NCBI GenBank assembly: GCA_036406675.1
Contig: DASXAO010000149.1
Location: forward strand, 1-64,000
Direction: 5' to 3'
Origin: SCGC-AG-212-J23 sp036406675
GTDB taxonomy: Bacteria; Pseudomonadota; Gammaproteobacteria; Burkholderiales; SG8-39
DNA length: 64,000 nt
Positions 42,899-50,207 of the stretch are shown here, piece by piece. The position numbers and the translations under genes are program-made. Numbering within the stretch: the stretch's first letter is position 1; each line of letters starts with the position of its first letter. The notes below the pieces were generated by a model, which saw nothing but the letters and a program-made list of their open reading frames with translations, searched no databases and was not told the origin of the DNA.

Positions 42899-43027
42899 TC
42901 AGCGGGGGTGGTTCTTGTCGTAGCGCTCGCCGGCTTCGTTGCCGACCACGCCGCCCAGGACCGCGCCGCCGACCGTGCCGATGGTGCTGCCGCCCGTGAC
43001 CGCAGGAGCGATGAGGTGCTTGCTCAT
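42899..43027 (-). CDS. 42-residue glycine-zipper membrane protein
   Basis: MSKHLIAPAVTGGSTIGTVG followed by GAVLGGVVGNEAGERYDKNH. The repeated small-residue spacing (GGxxxGTVGGAVLGGVVGNE) is a glycine zipper, as in Gly-zipper 2TM and Rick17kDa-like surface proteins. GGAGGAAAAG precedes ATG 43027, so the short start is well supported. Lies 35 bases after the next small gene in the same direction. Function unknown. Confidence 0.72.
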   Translation of the reverse strand: MSKHLIAPAVTGGSTIGTVGGAVLGGVVGNEAGERYDKNHPR

Positions 43028-43062
43028 GTCGCTTTTCCTCCGATGTAAAAAAGCTCCGAGGC

Positions 43063-43185
43063 TTAGGTGCAACCGCGCATCAGGAAGATGACGAACAGCA
43101 CCGGGATCGGCACGCCCAGGGCCCACAACAGGATGTACCCGAGCTTGCCTTCCTGCTTCCGACGCCATTGCTGCAGCTTCTCCAT
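43063..43185 (-). CDS. 40-residue single-pass membrane protein
   Basis: MEKLQQWRRKQEGKLGYILL then WALGVPIPVLFVIFLMRGCT: a basic amphipathic head and one hydrophobic helix ending at the C-terminus in Cys-Thr. ATG 43185 has GGAGG four bases upstream, an excellent ribosome site. The gene precedes the glycine-zipper gene and the two probably form a small operon. Small membrane proteins of this kind are common in Burkholderiales but have no assigned role. Confidence 0.7.
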   Translation of the reverse strand: MEKLQQWRRKQEGKLGYILLWALGVPIPVLFVIFLMRGCT

Positions 43186-43270
43186 ATCGCCTCCAGACCA
43201 AAAATGAGTGAGACAGGCGAAGGGCAGCAATGGCCGTGCCAGCGCGAACGCGGCTTTGTCGGGAAAGGCC

Positions 43271-44254
43271 TTACTCAGGCTGAAGCTGCGCCGCCTTCAT
43301 GACGCGCTCGGTATTGGCGACGTCCTGGGCGAGGAATTTGCGGAATTCCTCCGTATTGCCGGGGAAGAGATCGGCGCCCTGCCCCGCGAGGCCTTCACGC
43401 ACCTCGTGCGCCGAGAGCGTCTTCGCCAGCGCAGCCTGCACGCGTTCAATGATCGGCCGCGGCGTGCCCTTGGGCGCGATGAGTCCGGCCCAGCCGTTGA
43501 AGTCGTAGCCGGGCACGGTTTCCGCGATCGCCGGCAGGTCGGCGAGCAGCGCGGAGCGCCGCGGCAGGCTCTGCCCGATCGCGCGCAGACGGCTCGCCTT
43601 GACTTGCGCCATGGCGGCGGGCGCAGGCGTAAGCGTCCAGTGGGTCTGGCCGGCCGCGACGGAAGCCACCGAAGGCCCGCCGCCCTTGTGCGGGACGTGC
43701 AGCGACTCGAAATGGCCCATCGTCATGAGCAGCGCGCCGGCGAGGTGGCTTTGCGAGCCGATTCCCGCGGAGGCCATGTTGATGGAGTCGCGGTGGGCGC
43801 GCGCGTAGTCGATGAGCTCCTTCACGCTGTGCACCGGAAGCTGCGGGTTCACGACCAGCACGTTGGGCGTGATGGCGAAGCTGCCGATCAGCTCGAAGTC
43901 CTGCGCCGTGTCGTAGGGCCGGACCTTCTTGAGAAGCGGCGCGATCACGCCCGAGCCGTTGGAAACGGTGATCAGCGTGTAGCCGTCCGGCGCGGCCTTC
44001 CTGCCCGCGTCCATTCCGATCAGGCCGCCGGCGCCATCGCGGTTCTCCACCACGATGCTCGCCCCGCCCAGCGCCTCGCCGAGGCGGCTACTGAGGATCC
44101 GGGTCATCGTGTCGACCGAGCTTCCCGGCGCGTTCGGCACCAGGATGCGGATGGGCCGGCTGGGATAGTCCTGCTGCGCCATTGCCGCCGACGCCGCGAG
44201 CGCCAGGAGCAGGCCAAGAACCTGCTTATGCCATCGAATCTGTGTTGTAGTCAC
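43271..44254 (-). CDS. Bug/TctC family tripartite tricarboxylate transporter receptor
   Basis: 327 residues from GTG 44254, preceded by AGGAGG at ideal spacing. Signal peptide (QVLGLLLALAASAAMA) and the Bug fold: YPSRPIRILVPNAPGSSVDT, VENRDGAGGLIGMDAGRKAA and HVPHKGGGPSVASVAAGQTH. Periplasmic receptor for a small carboxylate or similar anion; no TctA or TctB gene adjoins, so it must borrow membrane components. Divergent from folE by 28 bases. The ligand is unknown. Confidence 0.93.
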   Translation of the reverse strand: MTTTQIRWHKQVLGLLLALAASAAMAQQDYPSRPIRILVPNAPGSSVDTMTRILSSRLGEALGGASIVVENRDGAGGLIGMDAGRKAAPDGYTLITVSNGSGVIAPLLKKVRPYDTAQDFELIGSFAITPNVLVVNPQLPVHSVKELIDYARAHRDSINMASAGIGSQSHLAGALLMTMGHFESLHVPHKGGGPSVASVAAGQTHWTLTPAPAAMAQVKASRLRAIGQSLPRRSALLADLPAIAETVPGYDFNGWAGLIAPKGTPRPIIERVQAALAKTLSAHEVREGLAGQGADLFPGNTEEFRKFLAQDVANTERVMKAAQLQPE

Positions 44255-44282
44255 TCTTATCCTCCTGGACCCGGATAGTGCC

Positions 44283-44849
44283 ATGGAACCCAACACGCAA
44301 AAGATCGAATCGCTGGTGCGGCAGCTCCTCGTGGAGCTCGGCGAAGACCCCGAGCGCGAAGGCCTCGTGAAGACGCCGCTGCGCGTCGCCAAGGCGCTCG
44401 CCTTCCTGACGCACGGCTACCGCACGCAGCCCGAGGAAGTCGTCAACCAGGCGCTGTTCACCCAGACCACGAGCGGAATGGTGATCGTGAAGGACATCGA
44501 GCTCTACAGCCTGTGCGAGCACCACATGCTGCCGTTCTTCGGCCGCTGCCACATCGGCTACATTCCGAGCGGCAAAGTGTTCGGCGTCAGCAAGCTCGCG
44601 CGCCTCGTGGACGTCTACGCGCGGCGCCTCCAGCTCCAGGAGCGGCTCACCGACCAGATCTCGCAGGTCATCATGGACTCGGTCGACGCGAAGGGCGTCG
44701 GCGTGATGATCGAGGCGCGCCACCTTTGCATGATGATGCGCGGCGTAGAGAAGCAGAACTCCACCATGCTCACGTCATCGGTGCTCGGCGTCTTCCGCGA
44801 CCACCTCGCGACGCGGGAGGAATTTCTATCTCTGGTGGGACGACGCTAG
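44283..44849 (+). CDS. folE: GTP cyclohydrolase I
   Basis: Converts GTP to dihydroneopterin triphosphate, first step of folate and pterin synthesis. 188 residues; zinc-binding Cys-His pair in YSLCEHHMLPFFGRCHIGYI and the distal Cys in EARHLCMMMRGVEKQNS, plus GVSKLARLVDVYARRLQLQE. Normal length, intact catalytic His. Placed divergently from a TctC gene and followed by the second large inverted repeat, so it appears to be a single-gene unit. No good Shine-Dalgarno is visible. Confidence 0.96.
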   Translation: MEPNTQKIESLVRQLLVELGEDPEREGLVKTPLRVAKALAFLTHGYRTQPEEVVNQALFTQTTSGMVIVKDIELYSLCEHHMLPFFGRCHIGYIPSGKVFGVSKLARLVDVYARRLQLQERLTDQISQVIMDSVDAKGVGVMIEARHLCMMMRGVEKQNSTMLTSSVLGVFRDHLATREEFLSLVGRR

Positions 44850-44850
44850 T

Positions 44851-44926
44851 AAAAACAGGGACAGACCCTATTTATTTTGTTATGCAAGCCCTGCCGGGAA
44901 AATAAATAGGGTCTGTCCCTGTTTTT
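44851..44926. repeat. Perfect 28-bp inverted repeat, REP-like
   Basis: Arms 44851-44878 and 44899-44926 are exact reverse complements around a 20-base loop; the core reads GGGACAGACCCTATTTATTT. It fills the convergent gap between folE and the glyoxalase II gene and ends in a T-run, so it can terminate both. Its design (long palindrome with GGG/CCC core and A/T ends) is the same as the repeat at 9638-9719 but the sequence differs, suggesting two families of RAYT-mobilised elements. Confidence 0.88.
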
Positions 44927-44939
44927 TTTCCTCACCCGA

Positions 44940-45731
44940 TTACCACTTGTTCCGCAGCTCGCGCAGCTTGAGAAAGACCGTGCGCGGGTCGGGCTTCTCC
45001 GGCAAGTCCGGGAAAGCTTCGCGCAGCGCGGCGATCACCGACGGGCTGGTCAGGCGGAAAAAAGTGTTGATCTCGCGCTCCACGGCCAAGGTGGAGACGT
45101 AAGCGCGGCTCGGGTCCTGCCCCTTCAGCTTTTCGAGCATCTCCTGCGCACGCCGGTTGTCGGGCTCCCGGCTCAGCGTAAAGCGCAGGTTGTTCTCGAT
45201 GTAGTCGTGCCCCGGATAAAGCAGCGTGCTTTCCGGAAGCTTTGCCAACTGCTGGGAAAAGGTCTTGTAGAGCTCCTCCGGATGCCCGCCGTTGTGGCAA
45301 TTGCCGGCGCCTGCGTTGAACAGGGTGTCGCCCGAGAAGAGCGCCCGCTGATCGGTATGAGAGAGGACGCACACGTGGCTCATGGTGTGGCCCGGCGTGT
45401 CGAGCGCCTCGAGCTCCACCGTCCTGCCCACCTTGATCACGTCGCCCGCGCTCAGGCCGCGCGCCATCTCCGGGATCTTGTCCTTGGCGTTCTTGTGCGC
45501 GAGTACCTTTGCTCCGGTCTTCTGCACGAGCGAGGCGTTTCCGCCGGTATGGTCGCGGTGCTCGTGGGTGTTCAGGATCTGGGTGATGTCCCAGCCTTCG
45601 CGCTTCGCCGCCGCGAAGCACTTCTCGTGGTCGAGCGGATCGATCGCGAGCGCCTCGCCGGTCTCGGCGCAGGCGATCAGGTAGTTGAAGTTCCGGTAGG
45701 CGTTGCCGGTCCAGACCTGTCTTACGATCAT
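44940..45731 (-). CDS. gloB: Hydroxyacylglutathione hydrolase (glyoxalase II)
   Basis: 263-residue metallo-beta-lactamase-fold enzyme hydrolysing S-lactoylglutathione to lactate and glutathione. Metal motif NTHEHRDHTGGN, further ligands in TPGHTMSH, FSGDTLF and YPGHDYIENN, and a GloB-type C-terminal segment (EREINTFFRL). Starts 5 bases after the upstream EthD-like gene stop. Classical GloB is slightly shorter at the N-terminus; a relaxed thioesterase specificity is possible. Confidence 0.9.
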   Translation of the reverse strand: MIVRQVWTGNAYRNFNYLIACAETGEALAIDPLDHEKCFAAAKREGWDITQILNTHEHRDHTGGNASLVQKTGAKVLAHKNAKDKIPEMARGLSAGDVIKVGRTVELEALDTPGHTMSHVCVLSHTDQRALFSGDTLFNAGAGNCHNGGHPEELYKTFSQQLAKLPESTLLYPGHDYIENNLRFTLSREPDNRRAQEMLEKLKGQDPSRAYVSTLAVEREINTFFRLTSPSVIAALREAFPDLPEKPDPRTVFLKLRELRNKW

Positions 45732-45736
45732 GCCCG

Positions 45737-46090
45737 CTATTTAAGCAGCTTCCGCAGCACGTGGCGGCGGTTGCGCGTAAAGGGCCGCACCTGCGAAGGC
45801 CACCGGCCGGCCTCGACGGCCTTCCCCCAGGCCTCGCTTGTCAGGACCTCGGCGCTTTCGAGCTCGTAGAACGCGCTGTAGCGCGGCTCGCCTTCCGCGA
45901 CGATGGTCTTTTTCTCGCCGCCCAGGAACATGGTGAGGGGCTCGGTGACCCCACGCCGCACCGACAGCACGCCCGGCACCTTGAGAAGGGTCGGAACATG
46001 CTCGGTGTCGTAGACCTCGTTGAACAGCGCCTCCTTCGCCGGGTCGACGTCCATGCTGGCGATGAAGAGGTATTTCGCTTTTCCGGGCAT
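45737..46090 (-). CDS. EthD-like/dimeric alpha-beta barrel small protein
   Basis: 117 residues: KYLFIASMDVDPAKEALFNE, YDTEHVPTLLKVPGVLSVRR and RYSAFYELESAEVL show the ferredoxin-like dimeric barrel seen in EthD and related proteins, with the conserved His in EHVP. ATG 46090 has GAGGAGACAAGG upstream. It is cotranscribed with the glyoxalase II gene. The activity is unassigned; relatives bind or degrade small aromatic or ether compounds. Confidence 0.82.
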   Translation of the reverse strand: MPGKAKYLFIASMDVDPAKEALFNEVYDTEHVPTLLKVPGVLSVRRGVTEPLTMFLGGEKKTIVAEGEPRYSAFYELESAEVLTSEAWGKAVEAGRWPSQVRPFTRNRRHVLRKLLK

Positions 46091-46117
46091 CCTTGTCTCC
46101 TCTGTTCAGTCCTGACC

Positions 46118-46123
46118 TACTAT
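46118..46123 (+). promoter_or_regulatory. -10-like box TACTAT, six bases before ATG
   Basis: TACTAT at 46118-46123, then six bases, then ATG 46130; no Shine-Dalgarno. TTGTCT at 46093-46098 could be a weak -35 (19-base spacer). Same geometry as other putative leaderless starts in this window. Confidence 0.45.
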
Positions 46124-46129
46124 ACGGCA

Positions 46130-46801
46130 ATGGCCAAGGTAGACGCGCAACCCTACGAGTTCGAGTTCGAGCCGGCGAGCACCGCGCTCGTCATCATCGA
46201 CATGCAGCGCGACTTCGTCGACCCGGGGGGCTTCGGCGAGGCGCTGGGCAACGACGTCTCGCTGCTGCGCAAGGCGATCGCGCCGATCCGCAAGGTGCTC
46301 GACGCGGCGCGCCGACGCGAGATGCTCGTCGTCCATACGCGCGAGGGGCACCGCCCCGACCTTTCGGACCTGCCGCCGAGCAAGAAGCTGCGCGGAAGAC
46401 TGAAGAACGGCATCGGCGACCCCGGACCGATGGGCCGCATCCTGGTGCGCGGCGAGTACGGCCACGATATCGTGGACGAGCTCAAGCCCGCGCCGGGCGA
46501 GCCGGTGGTGGACAAGCCCGGCAAGGGCGCCTTCTACGCCACCGACCTCGATTCGATGCTGCGCAACCGCGGCATCCGCCAGCTCGTGGTGTGCGGCGTG
46601 ACGACCGAGGTGTGCGTCAACACCAGCGTGCGCGAAGCGAACGACCGCGGCTACGACTGCCTGGTGCTCGAGGATTGCGTCGGCTCGTACTTCCCGGAGT
46701 TCCAGGTCGCGGCTCTGAACATGATCAAGGCCCAGGGCGGTATTTTCGGCTGGGTCAGCGACTCGAAAAAATTCATAGAAGCGCTGAAAGGGAGAACATG
46801 A
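46130..46801 (+). CDS. Isochorismatase-like cysteine hydrolase (amidohydrolase type)
   Basis: 223 residues. Catalytic triad of the cysteine hydrolase family: Asp24 in VIIDMQRDF, Lys in VDKPGKGAFYATDL, and Cys in VVCGVTTEVCVNTSVREA. The HTREGHRPDLSDLPPSK loop and the VDKPGKGAF motif are as in biuret and ureidoacrylate amidohydrolases, so an N-carbamoyl or other amide substrate is more likely than isochorismate. It overlaps the purine-type permease by ATGA, which supports a nitrogen-compound pathway. The exact substrate is not established. Confidence 0.91.
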   Translation: MAKVDAQPYEFEFEPASTALVIIDMQRDFVDPGGFGEALGNDVSLLRKAIAPIRKVLDAARRREMLVVHTREGHRPDLSDLPPSKKLRGRLKNGIGDPGPMGRILVRGEYGHDIVDELKPAPGEPVVDKPGKGAFYATDLDSMLRNRGIRQLVVCGVTTEVCVNTSVREANDRGYDCLVLEDCVGSYFPEFQVAALNMIKAQGGIFGWVSDSKKFIEALKGRT

Positions 46802-48354
46802 CCAACGTAGCGGCGGCAAGGGGAGCGGCAGGGGCCGGGGTCCGGTGGTGGGTCGCCGGCGACTGGAACGGCTTTTTCGGATTGTTCACCAACGTCGTGC
46901 TCAACGTGATCGTGCTCACCGGCCTTTGCCTGGGCGTGGTCAACCTGCCCGCGGACACGGTGTTCGGGCGCATCCTGCCCGCCCTCGGCATCGCGCTGCC
47001 GATCGGCAACCTCTACTACGCGTACCTCGCCTACAAGCTCGCGCAGAGGGAGGGGCGCACCGACGTCACCGCGATGCCGTACGGCCCGAGCGTGCCGCAC
47101 ATGTTCATCGTGGTGTTCGTGATCATGCTGCCGGTGTACCTCAAGACCAAGGATCCGGTGCTCGCCTGGCAGGCCGGCCTCGCCTGGGCCTTCATCATCG
47201 GCGTGATCGTGCTCGCGGGCATCTTCTTCGGGCCGTGGGTGCGGGCGCACACGCCGCGTGCCGCGATGCTCGGCACGCTCGCCGGCATCTCGATCGCGTT
47301 CATCTCGCTGCGGCCCGCGTTCCAGATGTGGGAGGTGCCGTGGATCGCCTTCATCTCGCTCGCCATAGTCCTCATCAGCTGGACTGCGAACACCCGCCTG
47401 CCCTTCGGGCTGCCCGGCGGCCTCGCCGCGGTCATCGTCGGCATCGTGGTCGGCTGGGTCGCTTATTTCGCCGGCTGGAGCGACGTGGTGAAGGCCGAGC
47501 AGGTGAGAGCCTCGCTCACGCAGTTCGGGCTGCATCTTCCGTTCGTCGGCACGGAGGTCTGGCGCGGCCTCGCCGACGTGGCGCCGCTTCTCGTCACCGC
47601 CATTCCGCTCGGCATCTACAACTTCACCGAGGCGATGAACAACGTCGAGAGCGCATCGGCCGCGGGCGATTCCTACGATTTGCGCAAGATCCTCGCCGCC
47701 GACGGCATCGGCGCCATCGCCGGGGCGATGCTCGGCAGCCCCTTCCCGCCGGCCGTGTACATCGGCCATCCGGGCTGGAAGGCCGTCGGCGGCCGCATCG
47801 GCTACTCGCTCGCGACGGGCGCGGTGATCGGGCTGGTGTGCTTCCTCGGCCTGACGGCGCTCCTGCTCGCCGTCGTGCCGCTCGTCGCCATTCTTCCGAT
47901 CCTGCTCTATATCGGCCTGGTGATCGGCGCGCAGGCGTTCCAGGCTTCACCGCAGAGCCACGCGCCCGCCGTGGTGCTCGCCATCATTCCTAACGTCGCG
48001 GCGTGGGGCCAGCTCCAGGTCGACAGCGCGCTGAATGCAGCCGGCACCTCGGCCGCGCAGGTCGGGATCGCCAAGCTCGGCGGCTCGGGGCTCGTCTACC
48101 ACGGCATGGAGCTTCTCGGCGGCGGCGCGGTTCTCGCGGGACTGGTGCTGGGCGCGCTCGCCGCATTCATCATCGACCGCCGGCTCAAGGAGGCGGGACT
48201 CTGGGCGCTCGCCGGCGCGGTGCTCGCGTTCTTCGGCTTCATCCACGGCGGGCAGCTCGGATGGGCGGTCTCGCCGCAGGTCGCGCTCGGCTACGCGCTC
48301 TTCGGCGCGGTCTGCCTGGCGGCCGGCATGCAGGCTCGGAAAAATCCCGCCTGA
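46798..48354 (+). CDS. NCS2-like xanthine/uracil permease family transporter
   Basis: 518 residues, about 12-13 helices. NLPADTVFGRILPALGIALP, TDVTAMPYGPSVPHMFIVVF, and the central IYNFTEAMNNVESASAAGDS are conserved landmarks of a permease subgroup related to nucleobase/AzgA transporters. ATG 46798 lies in ATGA with the cysteine hydrolase and has GGGAGAAC before it. It ends 4 bases before an alpha/beta hydrolase gene, so the three genes form an uptake-and-hydrolysis unit for a probable N-heterocycle or amide. Confidence 0.88.
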   Translation: MTNVAAARGAAGAGVRWWVAGDWNGFFGLFTNVVLNVIVLTGLCLGVVNLPADTVFGRILPALGIALPIGNLYYAYLAYKLAQREGRTDVTAMPYGPSVPHMFIVVFVIMLPVYLKTKDPVLAWQAGLAWAFIIGVIVLAGIFFGPWVRAHTPRAAMLGTLAGISIAFISLRPAFQMWEVPWIAFISLAIVLISWTANTRLPFGLPGGLAAVIVGIVVGWVAYFAGWSDVVKAEQVRASLTQFGLHLPFVGTEVWRGLADVAPLLVTAIPLGIYNFTEAMNNVESASAAGDSYDLRKILAADGIGAIAGAMLGSPFPPAVYIGHPGWKAVGGRIGYSLATGAVIGLVCFLGLTALLLAVVPLVAILPILLYIGLVIGAQAFQASPQSHAPAVVLAIIPNVAAWGQLQVDSALNAAGTSAAQVGIAKLGGSGLVYHGMELLGGGAVLAGLVLGALAAFIIDRRLKEAGLWALAGAVLAFFGFIHGGQLGWAVSPQVALGYALFGAVCLAAGMQARKNPA

Positions 48355-48358
48355 GTCC

Positions 48359-49237
48359 ATGGCGTTCGCGACCATCAACGGCATCCGGATTCACTACGTG
48401 ATCCAGGGATCCGGGCCGCATCTCCTCATGTTCGCTCCGGGTGGCTTCCGCTCGGTGATCTCGCGCTGGACCGCGCAGGGCGGCAAGCGCGAATGGAAGG
48501 AGATGGACGGGCTCGCCGCGCTGTCGCGCCATTTCACCTGCATCGCCTACGACCGGCGCGAGTCGGGGCTCTCCGGCGGGCGCGTCGAGCCGCTCACCTG
48601 GGACCTCTACGTCCAGGAAGCGAAGGGCATCCTCGATCTCGCCGGCGCAAGCGAGGCCCACGTGCTTGGGAGCTGCATGGGCGCAGGCCTCGCGCTTGCC
48701 TTCGCGGTGCGCCATCCCGGGGCGTGTACGAGCCTGCTGCTGCACTGGCCGGTGGGCGGCTACCGCTGGATGATGAAGGGCCATACTTTCTTTGCGCGCC
48801 ACCTCGACTTCGTGCGCGCCAATGGCCTGCAGGCGGTGGTGGCACGAGCGCGCGAGGGAGAGAACTTCTGGCTCGATCCCGAGATCGGGCCTTGGGGGTC
48901 ACCTGCCGCGATCGACCCTGAATTCGGAAAAAAATTAACGGCGGAAGATTTGCGCCGCTACATTGAGATCGCAGAGAAAAGCCGCGACGCACTCTTCAAC
49001 GACACCATGCCTTCGGGAGCGAGCGGCGCGGAGCTGATGAAGATCGAAACCCCCTCGTTCATCCTGCCGGGCAACGACTCGTCGCACGCCTACTCGGCGT
49101 CGCTCGCGCTGAAGGAACTGATGCCGAATGCCGAGCTGTGGGACGCGCTGCCGGACCGGCAAAACGGGCGCAATACGCTGGAGTCGATTCTGCGCTTTTG
49201 CGCTCACCTGGAGAGCCGCGCGAGCGCGCGCTCGTAG
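48359..49237 (+). CDS. Alpha/beta hydrolase with Cys at the nucleophile position
   Basis: 292 residues. Oxyanion region LMFAPGGFRSVISRW, AYDRRESGLSGGR, and the elbow HVLGSCMGAGLAL, where the GxSxG pattern reads G-S-C-M-G and puts Cys at the nucleophile. The acid region is FILPGNDSSHAYSA. The usual C-terminal catalytic His is not at its expected place (DALPDRQNGRNTLES), although His occurs in NDSSH. It may be a Cys-type hydrolase like dienelactone hydrolase, or a non-classical member. Follows the permease by 4 bases; its 3' end overlaps the converging binding-protein gene by 34 bp. Confidence 0.87.
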   Translation: MAFATINGIRIHYVIQGSGPHLLMFAPGGFRSVISRWTAQGGKREWKEMDGLAALSRHFTCIAYDRRESGLSGGRVEPLTWDLYVQEAKGILDLAGASEAHVLGSCMGAGLALAFAVRHPGACTSLLLHWPVGGYRWMMKGHTFFARHLDFVRANGLQAVVARAREGENFWLDPEIGPWGSPAAIDPEFGKKLTAEDLRRYIEIAEKSRDALFNDTMPSGASGAELMKIETPSFILPGNDSSHAYSASLALKELMPNAELWDALPDRQNGRNTLESILRFCAHLESRASARS

Positions 49238-50181
49238 TACGAAAGGTCGAAGTACTTCTCCGGCGCCGCCGGGGCGCGGCCGCGCTCCATCTCGGCGCGC
49301 AGCGCGAGCATGTTGTCGAATCCCTTGCGGTCGAAGCGCGCATCGGGCGTGAAGCCGCGCGCGGGGTCGGCGAGCATGCGCAAGGTGCGCTCGCCGATGT
49401 CGCGCGAGAGCTTGAGCTTCTCCATCAGCAGGCCGACGGCTTCCTCGCGGTTCGCCGGCTGCAGCGTCCAGCGCAGCGATTCGACGTACGCGCCGATGAA
49501 GCGCTCGAGGAGCGGTCCGTTGGCTTTCGCCCACGAGCGCTGCACGAACGCGCCGCCCGCCTGGTAGGGCCCGAGCATGTCGAGCGTGCTGCCGAGGCTC
49601 TTCAGGCCCAATTCCTCGGCCTGGATCGTGAACGGCAGGTTGAGGATCGCCGCCGCGTTCTCCTTGTCGCTCGCCATGGCCTTGAGACGCAGCTCGCCCC
49701 GGCCGACCGGCTTCACCACGTAGTCCTTGCCTTCGGCGAGGCCGTGCTTGAGGAGAATCTTCTTCGCTTGCAGCGCATACGCGGTATCGGGCGCGTCGAC
49801 GACCAGGATGCGGCCCCGCAGGTCCGCGAACGACCGGACGTAGGGCTGCACGAAGAATTCGTTCATGCCGCCGTCGCCGCCGGTGACGATGACTACGTCC
49901 TGTCCCGCCACCTCGACCATCGCGACCGCGTTGTCGACCGCCGAGACCGCGATGTCGATGGTCCCGGCGGCGAGGCCCTCGCGCTGCCGGAGCGAATTCT
50001 CGGTGAAGGAGAGCTCGAGCGCGATGTCGTGGCGGGCGAAGATACCCTTCGCGACTCCGGCGTGCAGCGGCAGCGCCTTCGCGTTCGGAAACGTATTGAC
50101 GCGCAAGCGCTGCGGTTCGGCTGCCGTTGTAATCGAAAAAAAGATTAGAGAAAAAGCAAAAAAGGCGAGAAGACGCGTCAT
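49204..50181 (-). CDS. NMT1/TauA-like ABC substrate-binding protein
   Basis: 325 residues with signal peptide (LLAFFAFSLIFFSITTAA, cut before EPQ). Mature domain: LRVNTFPNAKALPLHAGVAK, LAAGTIDIAVSAVDNAVAMV and NEFFVQPYVRSFADLRGRIL, typical of the SsuA/TauA/THI5 family, which binds sulfonates, nitrate or pyrimidine precursors. No permease or ATPase genes adjoin. ATG 50181 is taken because the signal peptide starts there. The leader region has unusually low GC near 50110-50165 (AAAAAAAGATTAGAGAAAAA). Confidence 0.88.
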   Translation of the reverse strand: MTRLLAFFAFSLIFFSITTAAEPQRLRVNTFPNAKALPLHAGVAKGIFARHDIALELSFTENSLRQREGLAAGTIDIAVSAVDNAVAMVEVAGQDVVIVTGGDGGMNEFFVQPYVRSFADLRGRILVVDAPDTAYALQAKKILLKHGLAEGKDYVVKPVGRGELRLKAMASDKENAAAILNLPFTIQAEELGLKSLGSTLDMLGPYQAGGAFVQRSWAKANGPLLERFIGAYVESLRWTLQPANREEAVGLLMEKLKLSRDIGERTLRMLADPARGFTPDARFDRKGFDNMLALRAEMERGRAPAAPEKYFDLSYYERALARLSR

Positions 50182-50195
50182 AAACCGCAGGGTAC

Positions 50196-50201
50196 TAGAA
50201 T
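50196..50201 (+). promoter_or_regulatory. -10-like box TAGAAT, six bases before ATG
   Basis: TAGAAT at 50196-50201, six bases before ATG 50208, within the 26-bp divergent gap. No Shine-Dalgarno precedes the gene. The geometry is identical to the box before the LVIVD gene at 59672. Confidence 0.45.
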
Positions 50202-50207
50202 TAGCCC

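Noticed and set aside
44274..44283. GATAGT before folE as another leaderless promoter
   Set aside because: Only three bases separate it from ATG, outside the 5-6 base spacing shared by the other cases.
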